A stretch of 53,258 nucleotides of DNA from Oxalobacteraceae bacterium. Lineage in GTDB: Bacteria > Pseudomonadota > Gammaproteobacteria > Burkholderiales > Burkholderiaceae_D. Below are positions 16,432 to 24,396 of the stretch, piece by piece. Made by a program: the position numbers and the translations under genes. The number at the start of each line of letters is the position of its first letter. Within the stretch, counting starts at the first letter, position 1. A model generated the notes under the pieces. It saw nothing but the letters and a program-made list of their open reading frames with translations, searched no databases and was not told the DNA's origin. The stretch lies in assembly GCA_021768485.1 (NCBI GenBank), contig JAIZVZ010000017.1:1-53258 (forward strand), in the 5' to 3' direction.

Positions 16432-16500
16432 TTGAATTTATTGACTTCTCTTGAATCGCATTGACTCGCATTGAATCGTATTGAATCGCATTGACTATAC
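16432..16500. repeat. 10-bp tandem repeat array upstream of pyrC
   Basis: There are seven consecutive units: one 9-base unit (16432-16440), then six exact 10-base registers at 16441, 16451, 16461, 16471, 16481 and 16491. They vary around TTGAATCGCA/TTGACTCGCA. The array ends 13 bases before the pyrC start and fills almost the whole spacer. Each unit presents a -35-like TTGAAT or TTGACT once per helical turn, and the last unit runs into TATACA. Confidence 0.9.
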
Positions 16501-16513
16501 ATAGACTACAGCC

Positions 16514-17560
16514 ATGACTTCCACCACCATCCCATCCCTGACCATTACCCGCCCCGACGACTGGCATCTGCATTTGCGCGACGAGGCCGTCATGGCCAGC
16601 GTCTTGCCGCATACGGCGCGCCAGTTTGCGCGCGCCATCGTGATGCCCAATCTGAAACCGCCGGTGACGACGACGGCGCTGGCCCAGGCCTATCGGCAGC
16701 GCATTCTGTCGTGCCTGCCGGCCGGCATGCAGTTCGAGCCGCTGATGACGCTGTATTTGACCGACAACACCGCCGCCGACGAAATCCGGCGCGCCAGCGA
16801 CAGCGGTATCGTGCATGCGGTAAAACTCTATCCGGCCGGCGCCACCACCAACTCCGATCTTGGCGTGAGCGACCTCAAGCACTGCTACAAGGCGCTCGAG
16901 GCCATGCAGCAGGTCGGCATGCCTTTGCTGATGCATGGCGAGGTGACCGATCCCGAGATCGACATCTTCGACCGCGAGGCGGTCTTCATCGAGCGCGTGC
17001 TGCAACCGCTGCGGCGCGATCTGCCGGCCCTGAAAATCGTGTTCGAGCACATCACCACGCGCGAAGCGGCGCAATATGTGGCCGATAGCGAGGGCGCGCT
17101 GGCGGCCACCATCACGGCCCATCACCTGCTGTACAACCGCAACCAGATCTTCAACGGCGGCATCCGGCCGCACCTCTATTGCCTGCCGGTGCTCAAGCGC
17201 GAACAGCACCGCCAGGCCTTGGTGGCGGCGGCCACCGGCGGCAACCCGCGCTTTTTCCTCGGCACCGATTCGGCGCCGCATGCCAGGCATGCCAAGGAAG
17301 CCGCCTGCGGCTGCGCCGGTTGCTACACGGCGCTGCATGCGATGGAGTTGTATGCCGAAGCGTTCGAGCGCGCCGGCCGTCTCGACCGCCTCGAAGGATT
17401 CGCCAGCCTGCATGGCCCGCTGTTTTACGGCTTGCCGCCCAATGCCGGCAAGGTGACGCTGGTGCGCCAGCCGTGGACCGTGCCATCGACGCTGGCGCTG
17501 GGCGATTCGCAGGTGGTGCCGCTCGACGGCGGCGAGACGCTGGCCTGGAAGCTGGTCTGA
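16514..17560 (+). CDS. pyrC: Dihydroorotase (class II, E. coli PyrC type)
   Basis: This enzyme catalyses reversible cyclisation of N-carbamoyl-aspartate to dihydroorotate, the third step of pyrimidine synthesis, in the cytosol. The 348-residue length matches E. coli PyrC. It has the metal-binding DDWHLHLRD (HxH), a carboxylated-lysine candidate in [34 protein letters not shown] and the catalytic [17 protein letters not shown] lies 13 bases after the 10-bp repeat array and has only a weak ribosome site (CTACAGCC). The DUF3025 gene follows after 27 bases. Confidence 0.96.
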   Translation: MTSTTIPSLTITRPDDWHLHLRDEAVMASVLPHTARQFARAIVMPNLKPPVTTTALAQAYRQRILSCLPAGMQFEPLMTLYLTDNTAADEIRRASDSGIVHAVKLYPAGATTNSDLGVSDLKHCYKALEAMQQVGMPLLMHGEVTDPEIDIFDREAVFIERVLQPLRRDLPALKIVFEHITTREAAQYVADSEGALAATITAHHLLYNRNQIFNGGIRPHLYCLPVLKREQHRQALVAAATGGNPRFFLGTDSAPHARHAKEAACGCAGCYTALHAMELYAEAFERAGRLDRLEGFASLHGPLFYGLPPNAGKVTLVRQPWTVPSTLALGDSQVVPLDGGETLAWKLV

Positions 17561-17587
17561 TCGCTTTGCTGACGGGGACTTGATCCT

Positions 17588-18475
17588 TTGCCGACCGAGC
17601 CAGCCGGCGTTGGAACGCCGATTTCCACGCCGGCCTCTGCGCTCAGGCCATTTGCCGCCATCGACTGGTCGCGGCCGTGGCTGGCGACGGTGCGCGATGC
17701 CGCCGCGGCGGTCGCGCGGCAGCTCGGCGAGGACGCCGGCAGCCACTGGCGGGCCGCGCTCGATGCCGGCGCCGGCGCGCGCGATGTGCGCAGCAGTACC
17801 GGCCTGCCTTTGCAGTTCGTGACCCAGGATTGCCTGCCGCCCGGTGTCGCCTACGAGACCTTCATCGCCGGCCAGGGCCGGGTTCCCACGCGCGACAATC
17901 TGCACGATTATTTCAATGGCCTGGTCTGGCTCAGCTTCCCGCAGACCAAGCGCCAGCTCAATGCCATGCAGGCGCAGCATATTGCACAGGCCGGGATCGG
18001 TTCGGTGCGTGGACCTGTGCGCGATGCCATCACCATTTTCGATGAAAACGCCGCCATCTTGGCGGTGACCGGCGATGCCTGCGGCGCGGCCTTGCTGGCG
18101 GCGCTGCGGGCGCACGATTGGCAGCATGCGTTCGCGCTCTGGCGGCGCGAAGGTGCGGACGGCGGCCGGCGGTTTGCCGAGCTGTACCTGTTCGGCCACG
18201 CGCTGATGGAAAAGCTGGTCGCACCTTACAAGGCGATTACCGCTCACGTGCTGGCGCTGCCGGTGACGGCCGATTTTTTCGCGCTGGCGGCGCCGGCCCG
18301 GCTGGCTGCGCTCGACAGCGCGCTGGCGCGGCAACTGGAAGGCGATGGATTTTACCGCGGCTGCCTGACGCCGCTGCCGGTATTGGGCGTGCCCGGCTGG
18401 TGGCCGCAACAAGACCGCGCATTTTATGCCGACGCCAGCGTATTTCGTCCCAAGCGCGCCGGCACGGTAAAATAG
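17588..18475 (+). CDS. DUF3025 domain protein
   Basis: The 295-residue product is predicted soluble and matches the DUF3025 family of betaproteobacteria, with the characteristic RVPTRDNLHDYFNGLVWLSFPQTKRQLN block (about 98-125). No catalytic signature or function is known. The start is TTG, the only reasonable in-frame initiator, with GGGGA nine bases upstream (17574-17578). It probably follows pyrC in the same transcript and is followed 32 bases later by the small unknown gene. Confidence 0.85.
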   Translation: MPTEPAGVGTPISTPASALRPFAAIDWSRPWLATVRDAAAAVARQLGEDAGSHWRAALDAGAGARDVRSSTGLPLQFVTQDCLPPGVAYETFIAGQGRVPTRDNLHDYFNGLVWLSFPQTKRQLNAMQAQHIAQAGIGSVRGPVRDAITIFDENAAILAVTGDACGAALLAALRAHDWQHAFALWRREGADGGRRFAELYLFGHALMEKLVAPYKAITAHVLALPVTADFFALAAPARLAALDSALARQLEGDGFYRGCLTPLPVLGVPGWWPQQDRAFYADASVFRPKRAGTVK

Positions 18476-18507
18476 CAAACGCTAGCCGAACTGATAACTG
18501 GACCATC

Positions 18508-18924
18508 ATGGACAAGGAAATACCTCTCGAAGAGCAGGAAAAAATCCTGGCGATCGCGCGCAAGGGCAACACCAGCCTGCTGGCCATTGCCTATTTCCGG
18601 GTGGCCTTGGGCCTGTATTATCTCGACGGTGTCATGACCGAGGAGATACTCGACTTCAAGACCATCGACCGCAACATCAACAAATTCATCTACCGGTCGA
18701 TCGGCAAGGGGCACAGCATTACCAGCATCTTGCAATTCATGAGCGGAAAAAAAGTGGTGCCGGTGCTCGAATCGGCCGATTTCTTAAAAGCCTTTGCCGA
18801 ACACTTCGACCGTATTCCCGTACACAGCATCCCGTTTCTGCTGTCGGTGAATCTGAATGTCGCCAAAAAAATCTCGGGCATCGCGCCCGACGGCCCGGTC
18901 AAGGACTGGATCGGCTGGCAATAA
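18508..18924 (+). CDS. Conserved-looking 138-residue protein, unrecognised
   Basis: I do not recognise this family. The product is soluble and mixed-charge, starts MDKEIPLEEQEKILAIARKG, and is predicted mostly helical. It contains YFRVALGLYYLDGVMTEEI and ends DGPVKDWIGWQ. It has no signal peptide, transmembrane helix, cysteine or obvious catalytic motif. Codon use resembles its neighbours. It is placed 32 bases after DUF3025 in a possible pyrC-DUF3025 transcript and is convergent with the c-di-GMP enzyme. The frame is open upstream into DUF3025, but ATG 18508 gives the only product with its own start. Confidence 0.72.
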   Translation: MDKEIPLEEQEKILAIARKGNTSLLAIAYFRVALGLYYLDGVMTEEILDFKTIDRNINKFIYRSIGKGHSITSILQFMSGKKVVPVLESADFLKAFAEHFDRIPVHSIPFLLSVNLNVAKKISGIAPDGPVKDWIGWQ

Positions 18925-18938
18925 TTTGGCCTCAGCGC

Positions 18939-18953
18939 CGCTGCCGCGCAGCG
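18939..18953. other. Short GC hairpin between convergent genes
   Basis: CGCTGC (18939-18944) and GCAGCG (18948-18953) form a perfect 6-bp stem with a CGC loop. It lies between the unknown 138-residue gene and the c-di-GMP gene, with no T-tract. It is possibly a weak bidirectional terminator. Confidence 0.4.
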
Positions 18954-18983
18954 CTCGGCCCTGGCTGCGCGCCGGGCAGTGTT

Positions 18984-21233
18984 TCAATGGCGCAGGCCGA
19001 GGCCCGATTCGAATTCGCGGGCCGGGACGGCCCTCGAAAACAGAAAGCCCTGACCGAAATCGCAACCGGAATCGATCAGCAGGCGCTGCTGTTCGCGCGT
19101 CTCGATACCTTCGGCCACCACGCGCAAGTCGAGTTCGTGCGCCATCACGATCATGGCCTTGACGATGGCGCGGTCGGCGCTGTTGCGATGCATGTCGTGG
19201 ATGAATGACTGGTCGATCTTCAGGTAATCGATGGGGAATTTTTTCAGATAGGCCATCGACGAATAGCCGGTGCCGAAATCGTCGATCGCCACTTCGAGGC
19301 CGGCGTCGTGGTATTGCAGCAGGCTGTCGGTGACGGCGGCCGATGCATGCAGCAGCACGCCTTCGGTGATTTCGACGGTGATGCTGCTGCCGGGCAAACC
19401 GAGCCGGCCCAGATAGGCCGACCAGTTCAGCTGCGTCGGCCGCGTGCGGAACTGGACCGGCGAGCGGTTGACGCTGATCTGGAACGCCCGCCCCAGGCGC
19501 CGGCTGCAGCGCTGCGCGCAAAGGGCGGCTTGCTCGAAAACCCAGTCGCCGATGTCGTTGATCAGGCCCGAATCCTCGGCATAGGGAATGAAGACAGTCG
19601 GCTCGATCAGGCCATGGCGCGGATGGCGCCAGCGCAGCAGTGCTTCGGCCTTGCTGATCGCGCCCGAGGCAAGCGCCACCACCGGTTGGAAATGCACCTC
19701 GAGCTGGCCATCGTGCAGCGCGTTGCGCAAGTCGCTGATCATGCGCAAGCGCTTGTGGGCTTGCTGCTGCATGCCGGGAGTGAAGTAACTGAATTGATTG
19801 CGGCCGGCATTTTTTGCCGCATACATGGCTTGATCGGCATTGCGGATCAGATCGTCGGCATTTTTGGCATCGCTTGCATACAGCGTGATGCCGACGCTGG
19901 CCGACAGATAGATTTCTTCGTCGTCGAGGCGGAACGGCTCGACCAGTGCGGCGATGATTTTTTGCGCCGTATTTTCGACATGCGACAGTTCGCCGAGGTC
20001 GGTGAGGATGGCGGTGAATTCATCGCCGCCCAGGCGGGCCACGGTGTCGGACTGGCGCACGCAGGCATTGATGCGCAGCGAGGCCTCGACCAGCAAGCGG
20101 TCGCCGACGGCATGGCCGAGCAAATCGTTGACTTCCTTGAAGCGGTCGAGATCGATGAATAGCAGCGCCAGCTGTTGCGCGCTGCGCTGCGCCTTCTTGA
20201 TTTCGTAATTGAGCCGGTCGTGAAACAGGCTGCGGTTGGGCAAGCCGGTCAAGACGTCGAAATTGGCGCGCCACCACAGGTTTTCTTCGGTTTGCTTGCG
20301 GTCGTTGATATCGGTGGCCATGCCCAGCCATTCGGTGATGACGCCGGCCTCGTCGCGCAGCGGCACCGCGCGTGAGGCGACCCAGCCCCAGCCGCCGCCG
20401 AGCACGCGCACGCGGTGCTCGAATTCGATGGCGCTGCCGTTTTGCAGCGCCTGCGCGCAAGCCAGGGCCAGCTGCGGACGGTCGTCGGGATGGACCAGTT
20501 TTTGCAGCCAGTTGCGGCCGTCGCAATCGGCGACGATATTCATGTTCTTGCCTTCGAGGACATGCATTTCGCTCATGTCGGCATTCATGCGGTACAGCGC
20601 ATGCGAGCAGGCCATGATCAGTGCCTTGTAATGCTGGGCGCTGTCGCGCAGCGCCAGTTCGGCCAATTTGCGTGCGCTGATGTCGACGCTGGCGCCGAAC
20701 AGCACGGCCGGCGCCGCTGCGCCGGTATTGCGCAGCCTGGCGCGGCTGTGCAGCCAGCCCGGGCCACGGTGGAGGCGGTGTTCGATATCGAGCGCTCCGC
20801 CGCCGTCCCTGATGCGGGCAAGGCTGCCGGCAAAGGCGGCCCGCTCGGCTGTATGGATGAGGGCGAGGAATTGTTCGTCATTGCTGACGGCGTCGGCGGC
20901 AAGGCCGAACATGGCCGCCGCTTGCCGATCAAAACTGATGGCACCGGTGTCGAGCTCAAGGCGCCAGATGCCGATTTGCGAGATCGCCAGCGCGGCATCG
21001 AGCCGCTCTTGCTGGTCCTGCAGGGTTGGCGGCGCCGGCGCGCCTGATGCGGGGCTTGAGGGGGCCGGCGACGGTGTGGACGATGGCGTGGTGCTTATGG
21101 CCGGCGCCGTCTTGTCGGCGGCGCGCGGCAGGCAGGCATGCAAGTGCTCGGGTCCTGCTGCGCCAAGGATTGGATGCTGCGCCGACAAGGCATGGCGTTG
21201 ATGGCTGGCGGCCTTATTTTCTGGCAGCTTCAT
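18984..21233 (-). CDS. PAS-GGDEF-EAL bifunctional c-di-GMP enzyme
   Basis: This 749-residue signalling protein makes and/or breaks cyclic di-GMP. Two or more PAS-like segments come first (about 85-340, including GAISFDRQAAAMFGLA and WLGMATDINDRK). The GGDEF domain has an intact active site at about 402-406 and an inhibitory RxxD site (RQSD) five residues upstream. The EAL domain has EALLRW (from 530), NRSP, EITEG, IDDFGTGYSS, KIDQSFI and EGIET, all present, so both activities are possible. No transmembrane helix is evident, so it is cytosolic. The start at 21233 has CTGGAG upstream; the frame extends 36 codons further. An 11-bp repeat lies just upstream of the start. Confidence 0.92.
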   Translation of the reverse strand: MKLPENKAASHQRHALSAQHPILGAAGPEHLHACLPRAADKTAPAISTTPSSTPSPAPSSPASGAPAPPTLQDQQERLDAALAISQIGIWRLELDTGAISFDRQAAAMFGLAADAVSNDEQFLALIHTAERAAFAGSLARIRDGGGALDIEHRLHRGPGWLHSRARLRNTGAAAPAVLFGASVDISARKLAELALRDSAQHYKALIMACSHALYRMNADMSEMHVLEGKNMNIVADCDGRNWLQKLVHPDDRPQLALACAQALQNGSAIEFEHRVRVLGGGWGWVASRAVPLRDEAGVITEWLGMATDINDRKQTEENLWWRANFDVLTGLPNRSLFHDRLNYEIKKAQRSAQQLALLFIDLDRFKEVNDLLGHAVGDRLLVEASLRINACVRQSDTVARLGGDEFTAILTDLGELSHVENTAQKIIAALVEPFRLDDEEIYLSASVGITLYASDAKNADDLIRNADQAMYAAKNAGRNQFSYFTPGMQQQAHKRLRMISDLRNALHDGQLEVHFQPVVALASGAISKAEALLRWRHPRHGLIEPTVFIPYAEDSGLINDIGDWVFEQAALCAQRCSRRLGRAFQISVNRSPVQFRTRPTQLNWSAYLGRLGLPGSSITVEITEGVLLHASAAVTDSLLQYHDAGLEVAIDDFGTGYSSMAYLKKFPIDYLKIDQSFIHDMHRNSADRAIVKAMIVMAHELDLRVVAEGIETREQQRLLIDSGCDFGQGFLFSRAVPAREFESGLGLRH

Positions 21234-21652
21234 TTTCCGGCTCCAGTAAATTCGCGGGTTTGAAAGTGGTGTTCGCGTGTATTGTGCGTGTATTGTGCGT
21301 GTATCGTCTTCGTTCGTATATTTGTGGCGGAGCATAGACATGCCATCTATTGCAGTAGTGCAGCGGACTGTGCCTGCGGGTTTTGGGCGGCACGGCTTGG
21401 CGTCTGCATCTCGTCAGGTGTCCGACGTAAAATATTGTCGCTCGACAGGACACACTACTGGAACAGACTTTGGCACTATTGATCTGTGTCAGACAAATTC
21501 ACGCACGCTTAGTTGCCTATTCAGGCGCTTATTCGGGCCACACGGTGTTTGTTAATTGCCTGCTGGCGGCGGCCAGCTCTTGCCAGCCCCTGGCGACGCG
21601 ATTTCGAGCGCGCTGGTATGATGGCCGTCAACATCAGTATTGAGAGGGAAAA
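21234..21652. other. 419-base divergent spacer between c-di-GMP gene and coq7
   Basis: It holds the 11-bp repeats (21275-21307) and, before coq7, an extended -10-like TGGTATGAT at 21614-21622 followed by the ribosome site GAGAGGG. Otherwise I see no gene, tRNA or terminator. Promoters for both flanking genes are expected here. Confidence 0.5.
21275..21307. repeat. Three 11-bp tandem repeats upstream of the c-di-GMP gene
   Basis: GCGTGTATTGT occurs at 21275-21285 and 21286-21296, and GCGTGTATCGT at 21297-21307. The array lies 42 bases upstream of the chosen start on the minus strand, so it is in the promoter or leader of that gene. Confidence 0.85.
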
Positions 21653-22291
21653 ATGCGGTCAAGCCATCATCCATTGGATTCTTTGATTAACGGTTTCGAT
21701 CAAGCCTTGCGCGTGGTGGCTGGCGTGGCGTCGGCATCGCGGCCGACACCGGCCGCCGCGGTCGGCGAGGTGCAGCTTGAGCCGGCCGCGCGCCGCCACA
21801 GCGCCGGCTTGATGCGTGTCGATCACGTCGGTGAAGTCTGCGCCCAGGCCTTGTATCATTCGCAGGCCCGGTTTGCCAAGAGCGATGCCGTGCGCCAGCA
21901 ATGCCAGCTGGCGGCGCGCGAAGAGGAAGATCATCTGGCCTGGACTGCCGAGCGGCTGGCGCAATTGAATTCGCGCACCAGCTGGCTCAATCCCTTGTGG
22001 TACGCCGGCGCCTATGCCATGGGCACGCTGGCCGCGCATCTGGGCGATGCACATAGCATGGGTTTTGTGGTTGAGACCGAGCGCCAGGTGGAATCGCATC
22101 TGGCCGGTCATTTGGCGCGACTGCCCGTCAACGATGGCAAATCGCGGGCGATTGTCGAACAGATGCGCCAAGATGAGGTCGCGCATGGCGCTGCCGCCGG
22201 CGCGCTCGGCGCCACGCAACTGCCGCGCGCGGTGCAACTGGCCATGGCCGCCATGGCCAAGGTCATGACCGGCACCGCGTATTACATCTAA
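21653..22291 (+). CDS. coq7: Coq7-type 2-polyprenyl-3-methyl-6-methoxy-1,4-benzoquinone monooxygenase
   Basis: This diiron hydroxylase performs the penultimate step of ubiquinone synthesis (demethoxyubiquinone hydroxylation) at the membrane. The 212-residue product carries the carboxylate-bridged diiron motifs [36 protein letters not shown] and QDEVAHG in the expected order, with an N-terminal extension of about 50 residues typical of betaproteobacteria. The start has GAGAGGG seven bases upstream. Its stop codon lies within a perfect inverted repeat. It is convergent with osmC. Confidence 0.94.
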   Translation: MRSSHHPLDSLINGFDQALRVVAGVASASRPTPAAAVGEVQLEPAARRHSAGLMRVDHVGEVCAQALYHSQARFAKSDAVRQQCQLAAREEEDHLAWTAERLAQLNSRTSWLNPLWYAGAYAMGTLAAHLGDAHSMGFVVETERQVESHLAGHLARLPVNDGKSRAIVEQMRQDEVAHGAAAGALGATQLPRAVQLAMAAMAKVMTGTAYYI

Positions 22292-22313
22292 GAAGCGCAT
22301 ACTTCTTAGATGT
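22284..22313. repeat. Perfect 12-bp inverted repeat spanning the coq7 stop
   Basis: ACATCTAAGAAG (22284-22295) and CTTCTTAGATGT (22302-22313) are perfectly complementary around a CGCATA loop. The coq7 TAA stop (22289-22291) is inside the left arm, and the osmC stop begins 8 bases past the right arm. No T-tract follows. It is probably a bidirectional 3'-end structure. Confidence 0.85.
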
Positions 22314-22321
22314 GCGCAGGC

Positions 22322-22777
22322 TCAGGCGGCTGGCGCCTCGCCGGTCGCTGCCAGGTCGTCATCGACGATTTCGAACGAATGCGTGATGGCAGCGGTCTTG
22401 GCCAGCATGATTGATGCTGAGCAATATTTATCATGAGATAAATTGATCGCGCGCTCAACCTGGGCCGGTTTTAAACTGCGTCCGCGTACGGTGAAGTGGA
22501 AGTGAATCTTCGTAAACACTTTCGGTTCCGTCTCGGCGCGTTCGGCCTGCAAGCTGACATCGACCGCATGCACGAGCTGGCGCGCCCTGCGCAAAATGAG
22601 TACCACATCGTAGGCGGTGCAGCCGCCGGTGCCGGCCAGCACCAACTCCATCGGACGCGGCGCCAGGTTGCGGCCGCCGCCGTCCGGCGCGCCATCCATG
22701 GTGACCAGGTGACCGGATCCGGTTTCTGCCAAAAAAGTCATGCCGCCAGGCCCGCCCCAGCTGATTTTTGCTTCCAT
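22322..22777 (-). CDS. OsmC/Ohr family protein (YhfA-like subgroup)
   Basis: The 151-residue protein has the OsmC fold. Family members are thiol peroxidases acting on organic hydroperoxides, while the YhfA-type subgroup is uncharacterised. The pattern RNLAPRPMELVLAGTGGCTAYDV holds the first conserved Cys, and SHDKYCSASIML the second, so both redox cysteines are present. The start at 22777 is chosen because GGAGCGGCA precedes it; another ATG lies six codons upstream. A possible promoter on the minus strand (TTTCAG, 17 bases, TACAAT) lies at 22813-22841. Confidence 0.9.
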   Translation of the reverse strand: MEAKISWGGPGGMTFLAETGSGHLVTMDGAPDGGGRNLAPRPMELVLAGTGGCTAYDVVLILRRARQLVHAVDVSLQAERAETEPKVFTKIHFHFTVRGRSLKPAQVERAINLSHDKYCSASIMLAKTAAITHSFEIVDDDLAATGEAPAA

Positions 22778-23089
22778 TGCCGCTCCATTTATCAAAAATT
22801 TAACCGTGCCATATTGTAATGGACTGTCGCCGTCGCTGAAAATTTTGCTGGAAGCGTGGCCGATTCTGTTGCGCGCCTTGCGTCAGTGCAAATTATGTGT
22901 AGGTGCACTATTGCGGAGCGGCAATGCAAAAAATGCGCACTGTTGCGGTGCAGCAGATATCAAGGCGTAATATGTCTTTCCAGAATGCGGAATTTGATCG
23001 TAAGCAGTTGATTGTTATGTAGTTTTTTTAAAACAAGTTTTTGATAAAACGCAAATAAGAAAATAATAATGACATTTTGCGAATTTATC
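22778..23089. other. AT-rich spacer upstream of the small RNA gene
   Basis: Apart from the osmC promoter region I see no gene here. From about 23005 the sequence becomes strongly AT-rich (runs such as TTTTTTTAAAACAAG and AAATAATAATG), which could act as an UP element for the promoter at 23090. Confidence 0.45.
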
Positions 23090-23117
23090 TTGCGCCGCAC
23101 AAAATTAAGCGTATAAT
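23090..23117 (+). promoter_or_regulatory. Sigma-70 promoter of candidate small RNA
   Basis: TTGCGC (23090-23095), a 16-base spacer and a consensus TATAAT (23112-23117), with AT-rich DNA upstream. There is no start codon with a ribosome site before the terminator at 23211, so it appears to drive a non-coding transcript beginning near 23124. Confidence 0.7.
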
Positions 23118-23123
23118 GGATTC

Positions 23124-23244
23124 ATCGGTTGAGTATGTAGCGCCACCTGGTCGCGTTACAGAGCCAATCAGGCCTTGTCTCCTCCACTGTCCTCCTGGGA
23201 TGTGGATTTCAACCCGAAGCGCTAGACGCTTCGGGTTTTTTTTT
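23124..23244 (+). ncRNA. Candidate small RNA with anti-Shine-Dalgarno loops
   Basis: A predicted transcript of about 121 nt runs from the promoter at 23090-23117 to a strong intrinsic terminator. Hairpin 1: GTAGCG (23137-23142) with CGCGTTAC (23152-23159), loop containing CCACCT. Hairpin 2: TCCAC (23183-23187) with GTGGA (23202-23206), loop containing TCCTCC (23190-23195). Another TCCTCC lies at 23180-23185. Hairpin 3 is the terminator. UCCUCC is complementary to ribosome-binding sites, so pairing with mRNA leaders is plausible, as with C-rich-loop sRNAs such as Xanthomonas sX13. No protein frame with a ribosome site is visible. I do not recognise it as 6S, SRP, tmRNA or RNase P RNA. Confidence 0.65.
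23211..23244 (+). terminator. Intrinsic terminator of the small RNA
   Basis: AACCCGAAGCG (23211-23221) pairs perfectly with CGCTTCGGGTT around a CTAGA loop, followed by a run of nine Ts ending at 23244. It insulates the small RNA from the rplM promoter 78 bases on. Confidence 0.93.
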
Positions 23245-23321
23245 GCCCTCGCCACATGCCGTTTTTTGCGCGCCTGGCCGCGCAGCCGGCAGGCCGTTCT
23301 TGTCGGCGCTGCGCAATTGCA

Positions 23322-23351
23322 TTGACTGTTGTGGTCGAACCCGGTTATAAT
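23322..23351 (+). promoter_or_regulatory. Promoter of rplM-rpsI
   Basis: TTGACT (23322-23327), an 18-base spacer and consensus TATAAT (23346-23351). Transcription would start near 23358, giving a 5' leader of about 140 bases before rplM. Confidence 0.8.
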
Positions 23352-23357
23352 TTACGA

Positions 23358-23497
23358 CTTTCCGTTCGCTCAGGAAAAGTAAATAAGGCAGAGTCCACTG
23401 CTTGCCATCCATTCCATCGGCATCGTTTCAGTCTTGACGGCGGGGTGGGGTGACGGTGGAACCACCATTTGAGCGTGTAATCTATTAGGAAGTCAGC
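23358..23497 (+). promoter_or_regulatory. Long rplM 5' leader, possible L13 autoregulation site
   Basis: About 140 untranslated bases separate the predicted transcription start from rplM. They include a GGTGGAACCACC palindrome (23455-23466) about 30 bases before the start codon and the ribosome site TAGGAAG. E. coli L13 represses its own mRNA by binding the rplM leader, and the same could hold here. The structure itself does not identify a known family. Confidence 0.4.
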
Positions 23498-23926
23498 ATG
23501 AAAACATTTTCCGCTAAAGGACATGAAGTCCAGCGTGATTGGTTCGTGATTGACGCGACGGACAAAGTCCTCGGACGTGTTGCCAGCGAAGTGGCACTCC
23601 GACTGCGCGGCAAGCACAAACCGGAATTTACTCCTCACGTCGATACGGGCGACTTTATTGTCGTCATCAACGCAGGCAAGCTGCGCGTGACCGGCACCAA
23701 GGCGACTGAAAAAGTCTACTATCGCCACACCGGTTACCCAGGCGGTATCTACGAAACCAATTTCCTGAAAATGCAACAGCGTTTTCCGGGTCGCGCGCTC
23801 GAAAAAGCGGTCAAGGGCATGTTGCCTAAAGGCCCGCTCGGCTACGCGATGATCAAGAAGCTGAAAGTCTATGCGGAAGGTACTCATCCGCACGCTGCCC
23901 AGCAACCTAAAGCACTCGTCCTCTAA
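23498..23926 (+). CDS. rplM: 50S ribosomal protein L13
   Basis: The 142-residue protein of the large subunit binds 23S rRNA early in assembly. It starts [20 protein letters not shown] and carries the L13 signature [19 protein letters not shown]. Its length equals that of E. coli L13. Ribosome site TAGGAAG is present. rpsI follows after 9 bases in the universal rplM-rpsI operon, driven by the promoter at 23322-23351. Confidence 0.98.
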   Translation: MKTFSAKGHEVQRDWFVIDATDKVLGRVASEVALRLRGKHKPEFTPHVDTGDFIVVINAGKLRVTGTKATEKVYYRHTGYPGGIYETNFLKMQQRFPGRALEKAVKGMLPKGPLGYAMIKKLKVYAEGTHPHAAQQPKALVL

Positions 23927-23935
23927 GGAATCGAC

Positions 23936-24328
23936 ATGATCGGTAATTACAATTATGGAACCGGCCGTCGCAAGAGTGCAGTGGCCCGGGTTTTTATCAA
24001 GGTAGGTTCAGGTCAGATTATCGTCAACGGTAAGCCTGCAGCTGAATATTTTTCGCGCGAAACCGGTTTGATGGTTATCCGTCAACCGCTGGAACTGACC
24101 AACAACGTCGAACGCTTCGACATCAAGGTCAACGTTCACGGCGGCGGCGAGTCCGGCCAGGCTGGCGCGGTTCGTCACGGTATCACCCGTGCCCTGATTG
24201 ACTACGATGCAACATTGAAGTCCGAGCTGTCGAAAGCCGGTTTCGTCACCCGCGATGCGCGTGAAGTTGAACGTAAAAAAGTCGGTCTGCGCAAAGCGCG
24301 TCGCGCCAAGCAGTTCTCGAAGCGTTAA
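23936..24328 (+). CDS. rpsI: 30S ribosomal protein S9
   Basis: The 130-residue small-subunit protein has a C-terminal tail, ending FSKR, that reaches the P-site tRNA. It has the family motifs [29 protein letters not shown] and [18 protein letters not shown]. It is cotranscribed with rplM: AAGGAATCGAC lies before the ATG and overlaps the end of rplM. An intrinsic terminator follows 30 bases downstream. Confidence 0.98.
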   Translation: MIGNYNYGTGRRKSAVARVFIKVGSGQIIVNGKPAAEYFSRETGLMVIRQPLELTNNVERFDIKVNVHGGGESGQAGAVRHGITRALIDYDATLKSELSKAGFVTRDAREVERKKVGLRKARRAKQFSKR

Positions 24329-24358
24329 TCGAGTCGGGGTTCACGCCCCGTTCGCTCC

Positions 24359-24396
24359 AAAAGCCGCCCGGTGCAAGCCGCGCGGCTTTTTGTTTT
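24359..24396 (+). terminator. rplM-rpsI intrinsic terminator
   Basis: AAAAGCCGC (24359-24367) pairs with GCGGCTTTT (24382-24390), followed by TGTTTT. A smaller GGGGT/GCCCC hairpin lies just before it. Confidence 0.85.

Noticed and set aside
15635-18478. A 947-codon open frame on the minus strand opposite glnQ-type, pyrC and DUF3025
   Set aside because: It runs antisense to three genes with clear family motifs, has a basic low-complexity composition (many His/Arg/Gln), no domain and no ribosome site. It is a shadow of GC-rich codon bias.
23124-23244. Small RNA as 6S, SRP (4.5S), tmRNA or RNase P RNA
   Set aside because: Length about 121 nt and lack of the SRP GGAAGCAG-type loop, the 6S open-bubble rod, or tmRNA/RNase P conserved blocks.
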